Source: an uncultured Cellvibrio sp. (GTDB taxonomy: Bacteria; Pseudomonadota; Gammaproteobacteria; Pseudomonadales; Cellvibrionaceae). From it: a stretch of 5,915 nt of DNA. Within the stretch, counting starts at the first letter, position 1; each line of letters opens with the position of its first letter. The position numbers and the translations under genes were made by a program. Shown here piece after piece: positions 1-5,915 of the stretch. The notes below the pieces were generated by a model. The model was not told the DNA's origin. It was given only the letters and a program-made list of their open reading frames with translations, and made no database searches. The stretch spans positions 1-5,915 of the forward strand of contig CAMLRJ010000238.1 in NCBI GenBank assembly GCA_946482345.1, written 5' to 3'.

Positions 1-714
1 ATATAAAAATTTACCGTTTGCAGAAAACACAAAATGTCGCGGCCCCGAACCTGATGGAAATTTTATTGTTCCAACGCGCTGTAATTTTTGCGCACTCCTT
101 TCAAGTTGACTAGTTTTATCAAGTTGAACAACGTTTGTGAGGTGGAAATAATCCAAACGATCATCACCCAACAGGGAAACATACACAAATTTATTTTCAG
201 GATCTGCGGTGATTTGGTGAGGATTTTTTCCCGTGAGCATCACCTCGATAACATCGGAAGGAATTGTGGCATTAAGGGATTGAAGACTGATTTTATTGCC
301 GCCGTAAGATGCAGCAAACAAAAATTTTTTGTCACGATCCAGCGCAATATTTGCCATATTATCAGCAAGTGACGCAGTCGCTTTGGCTGTCAGCTTTCCC
401 GATGAAAAATCAATATCCATCACTACCAGTTTAAAAGGTGCTGAGCGGGTAGCTGCGAATAAAACATAATTTTTTTCTGCATTCTTTGCAATCGTCATCG
501 GCATTACGGCTCCACCCACATCCATATTTTGCAGATGACTTAAGTATCCATTGGATTCATTAAGCTCGAAGACTGAAATTGTCTGCGCGTCAGTGTTGGC
601 AGAGTAGACGAATGTTTTGGCGCAACATTCGCCTATTAATAAGAACCACATCACCAGCATAACGAACAAACAAGATTGCGTGGATTTCCTCATCAGTATT
701 GATCGCAACATCAT
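1..714 (-). CDS. Exported seven-bladed beta-propeller lactonase (Pgl/YbhE-like), 3' end beyond window
   Basis: The first 238 codons are open from an ATG at 714 to the left edge with no stop, so the C-terminus is missing. E. coli Pgl has about 331 residues, so roughly a third is probably lost. The family match is seen in propeller-strand signatures: SYGGNKISLQSLN near residues 137-149, GKNPHQITADPENKFVYVSL near 162-181, and SGSGPRHFVFSANGKFLY at 221-238. The last is the GPRH-x-F-x-x-N/P-x-G box of Lactonase family PF10282. The N-terminus has a basic stretch, a hydrophobic core (LFVMLVMWFLLIG) and a probable signal-peptidase I site after Ala32 (C-C-A|K), so a periplasmic location is inferred; no valid lipobox is present. 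The start overlaps the GH28 stop as TAATG, indicating translational coupling. ATGs at 711 and 693 are alternative starts; the latter (MRKSTQS) gives a more compact signal peptide. Known relatives hydrolyse 6-phosphogluconolactone or cyclise muconates; the substrate here is unknown. Confidence 0.86.
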   Translation of the reverse strand, partial: MMLRSILMRKSTQSCLFVMLVMWFLLIGECCAKTFVYSANTDAQTISVFELNESNGYLSHLQNMDVGGAVMPMTIAKNAEKNYVLFAATRSAPFKLVVMDIDFSSGKLTAKATASLADNMANIALDRDKKFLFAASYGGNKISLQSLNATIPSDVIEVMLTGKNPHQITADPENKFVYVSLLGDDRLDYFHLTNVVQLDKTSQLERSAQKLQRVGTIKFPSGSGPRHFVFSANGKFLY

Positions 715-2096
715 TAGTCAAACTGTACCGAAATTTTTTGACCGTTGAGCTGTAAATCAGTAAAAGTGACATTCTTCAGATTTTTAAAATCCATAAAATG
801 TTTTGCAGATTTAACCTGAATATTTTTAAACAGCACATTTTCCAATGGCTGTGCTTCCGGTGCATGACTTATGAAAAACGTATCCACTTTTTCGGCAACA
901 ATATTTTCAAAGACTATGTCGTGGTATTTGGATGGAAAATTTCCACCCAAATAACCAGCCACATAACTTAAATCAAACCAGAACAGGTATTTGGCTTCAC
1001 CGATTTTGGTGTTGCGTATTCGAATGTGCTGCACACTACCGCCACGATCAAGATTAGCCTTCAAACGAAATACCGAAGTGCCTTTTAAATAAGTGTTATC
1101 GGTAAAAAATACATTTTTAATTCCGCCCGACATCTCGCTGCCCAAACCAATGCCATCTTCACCATCAAGAATATTATTGCGCACCACTACATTTTCACTG
1201 GGGCGCGCGATTTTTCGGCCATCCAAATCACGGCCAGATTTAATCACCACTGAATCGTCACCAGTGCGGAAGTGATTATTTTCAATAACTACCCAACGGC
1301 CGGAATCAATATCGATTCCGTCATTATTGGGGAACATGCTTTCAACTTTCACATGGCGCATTTGCGCGTGATCGGTGTATACCAAATGATTAACCCAGAA
1401 CGGAGAATTGGTCGCTGTGTAACCCTCCAGCAAAACCCGTTTGGCATTCACAATCTGGATTAATGGCGGACGCAAAAAATGTCCCTCGGCAAATTGTCTT
1501 TTTTCCAGTGCTACACCATCGAAACCCATTTTACGCAATACAGCTATGTCATTCGCTTGTTTTTTATGCCAGAGATGAAATTCACTTTGTGCATTGCCGT
1601 CGATAGTGCCTGCGCCAGTAATGGCGACATCCGTGACATTGTTGGCGTAAATCAAAGGTGAATAACCATAAATTTCTGTGCCTTCCCAACGAGTGAACAC
1701 TGCTGGTAAATAATCACCCGCTGCTGCACTGAACAATAATGTAGCTCCTTCTTCCAAATGCAAATTGATAAAACTCTGCAAATGAACAGGCCCTTTGGAT
1801 AACCATTTTCCGGCAGGAATAACCACTTTGCCACCACCCGCTTTCACTGCTGCGGCTATTGCATTCATGATCGCCGGACGTGCATCTTTATCTGAATCTT
1901 TTATTGCACCGAAATCAGTAATGACAAAAGTGTTATCAGGAATTTGAGGAGATTCGATTTTTTTCAGAATCAAATCCATTTGTTTCCAATCAGATTTTTT
2001 ATAGAACCCGGCACTGGCCCAGGTTTGTACGCAGACCAGCATTTGCATTAATACAACAATAAAAATCAAGAGTTGTGCATTTGATTGCTTTTTCAT
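714..2096 (-). CDS. Exported GH28 polygalacturonase-family glycoside hydrolase
   Basis: A 460-residue protein with an N-terminal signal peptide (MKKQSNAQ, hydrophobic core, probable cleavage A-S-A29|G) followed by a GH28 right-handed parallel beta-helix. The entry strand FVITDFGAIKDSDKDARPAI (residues 57-76) and the block GGGKVVIPAGKW (87-98) are typical of bacterial exo-type enzymes. Catalytic segments: NND at 257-259 (canonical NTD), GDD at 279-281, RLK at 344-346 (canonical RIK) and GSEMSGG at 319-325. The GHG box reads GED at 312-314, so the usual histidine is absent. GH28 enzymes hydrolyse alpha-1,4-galacturonan or rhamnogalacturonan by inversion, with the NTD and DD aspartates as acid and base; those aspartates are kept, so activity is plausible but with altered specificity. 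The start is preceded by a weak GAGAG Shine-Dalgarno 6 nt upstream. It lies 59 bp after GH105, and its TAA shares its final A with the ATG of the lactonase. Polygalacturonase versus rhamnogalacturonan-type activity cannot be decided. Confidence 0.93.
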   Translation of the reverse strand: MKKQSNAQLLIFIVVLMQMLVCVQTWASAGFYKKSDWKQMDLILKKIESPQIPDNTFVITDFGAIKDSDKDARPAIMNAIAAAVKAGGGKVVIPAGKWLSKGPVHLQSFINLHLEEGATLLFSAAAGDYLPAVFTRWEGTEIYGYSPLIYANNVTDVAITGAGTIDGNAQSEFHLWHKKQANDIAVLRKMGFDGVALEKRQFAEGHFLRPPLIQIVNAKRVLLEGYTATNSPFWVNHLVYTDHAQMRHVKVESMFPNNDGIDIDSGRWVVIENNHFRTGDDSVVIKSGRDLDGRKIARPSENVVVRNNILDGEDGIGLGSEMSGGIKNVFFTDNTYLKGTSVFRLKANLDRGGSVQHIRIRNTKIGEAKYLFWFDLSYVAGYLGGNFPSKYHDIVFENIVAEKVDTFFISHAPEAQPLENVLFKNIQVKSAKHFMDFKNLKNVTFTDLQLNGQKISVQFD

Positions 2097-2155
2097 TTTT
2101 CACTCTCACATCAGTCAATCCAAAGTATCTCATTCAAGTTTTTTATAGACTTTTA

Positions 2156-3361
2156 TCAATCCTTAAAACCAGCGATTTCAACTCCAGCAAAAATGAATGG
2201 CGCCATTCCATGGGGATCGTCTGTGCGTATGGCTTCGCTAACATAATAATCAAATGTGCCTGTGCGATAAGGGTCTCCACCCAGACCGGCACTGCCGCAG
2301 GTATTGGTTAAATGCAGCAAACCTTTTTCATCAATCTGCGTATGCAGCTTTACCAAACTATTAAAAATGTCGCTGGCGACTTTTTTATATTTTTCGGGTA
2401 AATATTGTTTGTTATACCCTTTGGCAAAAGCGTAGGCAAACATAGCACTGCCTGAGGTTTCCAGATAATTTCCATAACGTCCGCCCTGATCAGTCACCTG
2501 ATACCAAAGATGGCTGGAATGCTGCACTTTCAACAACGCCTCCGCCAGTTGATTTAACAATCGAATTAAATCCTTACGTTTCGGATGATTCTGTGGAAAG
2601 TAATCGAGCGTATCCACCAGAGCCATGGCATACCAGCCCATAGAGCGCGACCAAAAATGAGGCGATAAACCGGTTTTTTTATGCGCCCATTTTTGCAAAT
2701 GACTTTCATCCCATGCGTGATAAAGCAATCCTGTTTTTGCGTCGCGAGTTTTACTTTCAATTAATAAAAATTGTTTGGCGATATCATCAAACGACGCAGC
2801 AGTTTCTTTGTGTTGTTGCGCAAATTGTGCGTAGTAAGGCGCACCCATATACAAACCATCCAGCCACATTTGCCAGGGATAAATATTTTTATGCCAGAAT
2901 CCGCCGGATGTGGTGCGCGGCTGCCATTGCAATTGATGACGCAAGGATTTCATTGCGATTAAATAGCGCTCATCCTGATATTTTTCGTAAAGCAGGAACA
3001 GCAGCTTGCCCGGGTTGATTGCATCTATATTGAAATCTGCCGGATTATAGCCGTGGATTTTTCCCTGTTGATCAATTAATTGATCAACAAAAGTTTTACT
3101 GTAAGCCAGATATTTTTCGTCGCCGGTTTTTAAGTAAAGTTTTTGGAAACCGTAGAGCACCAGTGAATAGGGATAACCCCACTCGGGTTCGGTGAGCAGT
3201 TTGAACTCACGCATGGTCCATGCTTCAGGATGGCGTTGCATAATTGAATTTGCAAGCAACTCCGCCCATTCAAGAGATGTTTTTTCCGCACTTTGTGCAC
3301 TGGCGTTTGCACCAATAAAAATGCTCGCCACCAAGCTCAGTATTGATAGTAATTTTTTCAT
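2156..3361 (-). CDS. Exported GH105 unsaturated glucuronyl / rhamnogalacturonyl hydrolase
   Basis: A 401-residue (alpha/alpha)6-barrel enzyme that removes 4,5-unsaturated uronic acid from the non-reducing end of lyase-cut pectic oligosaccharides by hydrating the double bond. Visible family landmarks: WGYPYSL near residue 61; YPWQMWLDGLYMGAPYY with Asp168, matching the catalytic Asp of Bacillus YteR; YHAWDES with His215; WSRSMGWY at 237-244; ETSGSAMF at 301-308; and the C-terminal AGLGGDPYRTGTFDYYVSE at 358-376. The best start is the ATG at 3361. It gives a clean signal peptide (MKKLLSILSLVASIFIGANA) with cleavage A-S-A22|Q, and an AGGAG ribosome site at 3372-3376 lies 10 nt upstream. An in-frame GTG at 3382 would overlap that site and put seven extra residues before the signal, so it is rejected. 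The gene ends in tandem stops TGA TAA. YteR-type enzymes are often cytoplasmic; here the signal peptide places the step in the periplasm. Exact substrate (RG-I versus other uronides) is not readable. Confidence 0.95.
   Translation of the reverse strand: MKKLLSILSLVASIFIGANASAQSAEKTSLEWAELLANSIMQRHPEAWTMREFKLLTEPEWGYPYSLVLYGFQKLYLKTGDEKYLAYSKTFVDQLIDQQGKIHGYNPADFNIDAINPGKLLFLLYEKYQDERYLIAMKSLRHQLQWQPRTTSGGFWHKNIYPWQMWLDGLYMGAPYYAQFAQQHKETAASFDDIAKQFLLIESKTRDAKTGLLYHAWDESHLQKWAHKKTGLSPHFWSRSMGWYAMALVDTLDYFPQNHPKRKDLIRLLNQLAEALLKVQHSSHLWYQVTDQGGRYGNYLETSGSAMFAYAFAKGYNKQYLPEKYKKVASDIFNSLVKLHTQIDEKGLLHLTNTCGSAGLGGDPYRTGTFDYYVSEAIRTDDPHGMAPFIFAGVEIAGFKD
3066..3089. repeat. Perfect 24-bp palindrome inside GH105 coding sequence
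   Basis: Each half is TGTTGATCAATT or its exact complement, with no spacer; the next base pair outside (C/A) no longer matches. It encodes VDQLIDQ at residues 92-98 of GH105, inside a predicted helix. In mRNA it could fold as a 10-bp stem with a 4-nt TTAA loop. The reused GATCAA codons for the two Asp-Gln pairs explain part of the symmetry. Any biological role is unproven. Confidence 0.9.
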
Positions 3362-3371
3362 AACACTTGGG

Positions 3372-3376
3372 CTCCT
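3372..3376 (-). promoter_or_regulatory. Ribosome binding site of GH105 (AGGAG)
   Basis: On the minus strand AGGAG sits 10 nt before the ATG at 3361. It decides the start: a GTG at 3382 in the same frame lies upstream of it and would make the AGGAG part of the coding region. The spacing is slightly long but acceptable. Confidence 0.65.
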
Positions 3377-3387
3377 GATCACGACAA

Positions 3388-3402
3388 AGATTTTGCAAAT
3401 CT
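3388..3402. repeat. 15-bp inverted repeat between terminator and GH105 ribosome site
   Basis: The sequence AGATTT-TGC-AAATCT has two 6-bp arms around 3 bases. It lies between the terminator T-run and the AGGAG of GH105, where a promoter or operator for the GH105-GH28-lactonase unit would be expected. It could be a regulator binding site or a small hairpin in the leader. No convincing -35/-10 pair was found beside it, and an arm this short can arise by chance in AT-rich DNA. Confidence 0.35.
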
Positions 3403-3403
3403 A

Positions 3404-3434
3404 TAAAAAGGCCATCAACTCACGCTGATGGCCT
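3404..3434 (-). terminator. Probable intrinsic terminator after the TonB-dependent receptor
   Basis: Read on the minus strand, AGGCCATCA and TGATGGCCT form a perfect 9-bp stem (3426-3434 with 3409-3417) around an 8-nt loop, directly followed by TTTTAT. It lies just after the receptor stop codon and before the GH105 gene. The T-run is short, so partial read-through into GH105 is plausible. On the plus strand no T-run follows, so it acts in one direction only. Confidence 0.72.
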
Positions 3435-3456
3435 GTGGAGATAGCGCTATGAGAGC

Positions 3457-5915
3457 TTAGAAAGTAGCGCGGATACCCAAACTGATTTCGCGTCCGGTGT
3501 TATTGATTTCACGCACCAGATCGAGATCGCCGCCAGAGGTAATTGGCCCAGTGGTGTAGAGGCGCTCATCTTCTTCTGTCAAGTTGATTACTTCCAAATT
3601 CACTTTGACATTGTCAGTGATGTTGTAGAAAGCCGACATATCTACACGAGTTGGACCCGTGGTGTTTTCAGAGTAGTTGCGATCCGAACCTGGCAGTGCC
3701 GTGACATAATCGTCGCGACTATTCACTACCACTCGCACACCAAATTGGTCACGCTCAAAATAAACACCAAAGTTGTAGCTATTTTCCGACAAACCACTCA
3801 GTGGCCCTTTGATATCACCTGGATAGGTAATTTCTGAATCCACATAGGTGTAGTTGGCAAACATTCCAAAACCTTCGAACTCAGCCGGCAAGAATGAAAA
3901 TGGTTGTTGGTAAGAAATTTCATAACCATCCAACTTGGCACCTTCACCATTAACCGGAGTGGATATATTCCACTCGTCATTCATACTCACACCATTAGGA
4001 TCAAAAGACGGTGATGCGGGATTGGTTTGTGGATAAGCAGTACCGACAATCGCCTTCAAATCAGCTGGCAGCAAACCGGAAACTGTGTCATTCAAAATAA
4101 AACTGTCGATATCTTTATGGAAGAAAGTAATACCTACTACTGACGCCTCTGTAAAATACCATTCAAACCCCAGATCAACTGCATCAGCCATAATTGGATC
4201 AAGCCCCGGATTCCCCACAGAGATGTTACCGTTAATGGGCGTTGCATTTACCGTTGCAGTCATGCTTGATAAATTTGGACGGGTCAAGTTGCGGCTCGCA
4301 TTCAGGCGAACCACAAAATCCTCAACCACTTCCAATGTTCCATTAAATGATGGCAACCATTCGGCGTAATCACTGCTGCGTTTGGAGGCGACACCACCAG
4401 CCACACCGAGTGATTCCACTTCGGTTTCTACGTAACGCAAACCTGCATTCACCATTAACGGCATTCCAGCCACTTCCATATTGCGAGTGTATTCCGCGTA
4501 GGCACCGGCGGTATTTTCAGTCACATCAAAAGTGGATGGATCATTGGGATTTAAGGTAAATGAACCCGCATTGTAGGCTGCTTTGGTCGCGGCAAAATCA
4601 TTCACAACAAAGTCTGTTGGGAAACCGGCTGGTGGGTTAATAGCATCACCATAACCTTTAGTTACTGCCGACAATGTCGTTACCAAGCCTGTCGTTGTAG
4701 CAGTAATCGGCAGAATGGTCGAGGTACCCGAACCTGTAGCAACTCGTGCAACAGGATCAGTCAGTGAACCCGTGGTTGGATCGTGACGCTCTGACGTAAT
4801 GTTGCGCTCATTCCATATCACCCCGGTTTTTAGGTTGGACTGATCCAGATCCCAGTTCAGATCTGCACGGAAAGTATCATTCTCGCGATCAACAATATCT
4901 TTACGAATAGTAGGTGCGGTGAAGTGATAATTCAGTGGGTTGTTAATATCAAAACCATAACTCATTTCTGCGATATCCGCGTCTTTGCGGAAATCGTAGG
5001 AGAAATAGGTTGGATTCAAACCATTAATTGCCTGGCGGCGTGGGGCATCAGGATTGGTGTAAGTTGGATTGAGGGCATCCAGGTTGAAGCGATACTGCTC
5101 TTCATCGTGAACCACCGTTGCGTTACCAAACATCAAATCCAGTTTTAAATTATCGGTTAAATCGAATTTGCCGGAGAGCACCACCTGTTCAAATTCAGTG
5201 TCACTGAATTGACCACGACTTTCTACGCGCGGGGTTACACCGGTGAATTCACCCGCTACTGCCACACGTCCGGCTTCGTCCAATACTATGCTGGTAGGTG
5301 TAATCGAATTAAATGTGTTTCGGAACTGCGCGAAGAAGTTGTAAGAAGACACATCAGTTTTCAAATCAGACTTTAAATAATCTAATGTGAATTCCATGCG
5401 ATCTGTTGGACGGTACTGGAATGATCCTGTGATACCTGTACGCTTTTGATCAGTATTAAAAGAGTCCATTCTCGGTAATCGCGGGAACAACATATAATCC
5501 AGTGCTTCGCCGGTAACTTTTGGATCAGCAGGATCCAAATCAGGATAGTTGGCCAGTGGATTAGGAGTACCAGTGATATTCACCGTAGAATCATTACCAA
5601 CAAAACTTCTGTTTGAATTATCGAATGCTGAGGTATAACGCACTGTACCAAAACCTTCCTGGCGAATATTGCGCTCGGATTGCGCAAAACTTACCAACAC
5701 TCCAAATTTATCGTCCGCAAACGTATTACTCGCCATGGCAACAATACGCGGATCATCTTCACCGGTTAAATTGTCTACCGCCATGGAACCGCCAACTATG
5801 GCGAGCGGCCCGGGGTTATCAAAAGGCTTGGCCGATTGCAGTTCTACAGTAGATGCCAGGCCGCCCTCTTCCAGTGAACCCTTGGCAGATTTGTGCAGTA
5901 CAATTTTCTTAAACA
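3457..5915 (-). CDS. TonB-dependent outer-membrane receptor, 5' end beyond window
   Basis: The reading frame is open to the right edge: 818 residues are visible (first full codon at 5913), while the signal peptide, TonB box and most of the plug lie outside. The visible N-terminus carries the end of the plug, EEGGLASTVELQSAKPFDNP (residues 15-34), equivalent to the EGG-x-GGTV-(D/E)-I/L-x-(T/S)-x-x-PFD stretch of the TIGR01782 (Xanthomonas/Caulobacter type) receptors. The rest is a beta-barrel with alternating strands such as RMEFTLDYLKSDL and NLKLDLMFGNATVV, long polar loops, and a C-terminal strand REISLGIRATF ending in Phe, the outer-membrane insertion signal. An ATG at 5784 is an internal Met (residue 44), not the start. 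Receptors of this family import oligosaccharides using TonB/ExbBD energy; the adjacent GH105 and GH28 genes suggest a pectic ligand, which is inference. No SusD partner is visible. It is followed by a probable terminator 23 nt after the stop. Confidence 0.95.
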   Translation of the reverse strand, partial: FKKIVLHKSAKGSLEEGGLASTVELQSAKPFDNPGPLAIVGGSMAVDNLTGEDDPRIVAMASNTFADDKFGVLVSFAQSERNIRQEGFGTVRYTSAFDNSNRSFVGNDSTVNITGTPNPLANYPDLDPADPKVTGEALDYMLFPRLPRMDSFNTDQKRTGITGSFQYRPTDRMEFTLDYLKSDLKTDVSSYNFFAQFRNTFNSITPTSIVLDEAGRVAVAGEFTGVTPRVESRGQFSDTEFEQVVLSGKFDLTDNLKLDLMFGNATVVHDEEQYRFNLDALNPTYTNPDAPRRQAINGLNPTYFSYDFRKDADIAEMSYGFDINNPLNYHFTAPTIRKDIVDRENDTFRADLNWDLDQSNLKTGVIWNERNITSERHDPTTGSLTDPVARVATGSGTSTILPITATTTGLVTTLSAVTKGYGDAINPPAGFPTDFVVNDFAATKAAYNAGSFTLNPNDPSTFDVTENTAGAYAEYTRNMEVAGMPLMVNAGLRYVETEVESLGVAGGVASKRSSDYAEWLPSFNGTLEVVEDFVVRLNASRNLTRPNLSSMTATVNATPINGNISVGNPGLDPIMADAVDLGFEWYFTEASVVGITFFHKDIDSFILNDTVSGLLPADLKAIVGTAYPQTNPASPSFDPNGVSMNDEWNISTPVNGEGAKLDGYEISYQQPFSFLPAEFEGFGMFANYTYVDSEITYPGDIKGPLSGLSENSYNFGVYFERDQFGVRVVVNSRDDYVTALPGSDRNYSENTTGPTRVDMSAFYNITDNVKVNLEVINLTEEDERLYTTGPITSGGDLDLVREINNTGREISLGIRATF
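5192..5210. repeat. 19-bp inverted repeat inside the receptor gene
   Basis: AATTCAGTG and CACTGAATT are exact 9-bp arms flanking a single T. It lies within receptor barrel coding sequence (encoding part of QFSDTEFEQ), and a separate perfect 12-bp palindrome, GGTGAATTCACC, follows at 5242-5253. The symmetry is certain, but the position deep in a coding region gives no indication of function. Confidence 0.8.

Noticed and set aside
101..127. Direct repeat TCAAGTTGA, two copies 18 bp apart
   Set aside because: It encodes two similar Gln-Leu-acidic triplets in the lactonase (QLDKTSQLE); too short and isolated to treat as a repeat element.
88..372. Plus-strand reading frame of 94 codons
   Set aside because: It is antisense to the lactonase gene, whose minus-strand frame shows clear family motifs. 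The other plus-strand frames opposite GH28, GH105 and the receptor are likewise shadows.
622..630. Possible lipobox in the lactonase signal peptide (LIGECC)
   Set aside because: The residue before the first Cys is Glu and before the second is Cys, neither of which fits the small-residue requirement of signal peptidase II.
590..772. Minus-strand 60-codon frame spanning the GH28/lactonase junction
   Set aside because: It overlaps both genes out of frame and shows no family features; the TAATG-coupled lactonase frame explains the region.
3380..3382. GTG as an upstream start for GH105
   Set aside because: It lies upstream of the AGGAG ribosome site and would add seven residues in front of an otherwise normal signal peptide; the ATG at 3361 fits better.
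3441..3450. Perfect 10-bp palindrome ATAGCGCTAT just after the receptor stop
   Set aside because: Palindromes of this length are expected by chance in a few kilobases, and its place before the terminator does not suit a promoter operator.
5519..5539. Inverted repeat TTTGGATC / GATCCAAA with a 5-base spacer in the receptor gene
   Set aside because: It arises from neighbouring Asp-Pro codons (DLDPADPK), and 8-bp arms with a loose spacer are near chance expectation.
5782..5784. ATG as a possible start of the TonB-dependent receptor
   Set aside because: The frame stays open to the window edge, and the 43 upstream residues contain a recognisable plug-domain motif (EEGGLASTVELQSAKPFDNP), so this is an internal methionine.

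Overview
The window looks like part of a pectin / rhamnogalacturonan utilisation locus from a Gram-negative, polysaccharide-degrading bacterium. The outer-membrane TonB-dependent receptor, three proteins with Sec signal peptides and the moderate GC content suggest a gammaproteobacterium of the Cellvibrio / Saccharophagus / Teredinibacter kind. That taxonomic guess rests on gene style, not on a marker gene. All genes lie on the minus strand and are tightly packed, so transcription runs from high to low coordinates.

Layout in transcription order: (1) 3457-5915, the C-terminal 818 residues of a TonB-dependent receptor whose start lies beyond the right edge. (2) 3383-3456, a short intergenic region with a hairpin plus T-run that looks like an intrinsic terminator, then a small inverted repeat. 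(3) 2156-3361, an exported GH105 unsaturated glucuronyl/galacturonyl hydrolase. (4) a 59-bp gap, then 714-2096, an exported GH28 polygalacturonase-family enzyme. (5) 1-714, an exported seven-bladed beta-propeller lactonase (Pgl/YbhE-like), joined to GH28 by a TAATG stop/start overlap and cut off by the left edge. There are no gene-free stretches over 300 bases, and I see no RNA gene, mobile element, CRISPR array or regulator gene.

Inferred working model: the receptor imports pectic oligosaccharides across the outer membrane. In the periplasm GH28 trims galacturonan or rhamnogalacturonan ends. GH105 removes the 4,5-unsaturated uronic acid left by a polysaccharide lyase that must be encoded elsewhere. 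The lactonase may open a sugar-acid lactone, but its substrate cannot be read from the sequence. The layout is a recognisable pectin locus rather than a clearly new system. The most notable points are a GH28 whose GHG box has lost its histidine, the coupling of an exported propeller lactonase to that enzyme, and a perfect 24-bp palindrome inside the GH105 coding sequence.
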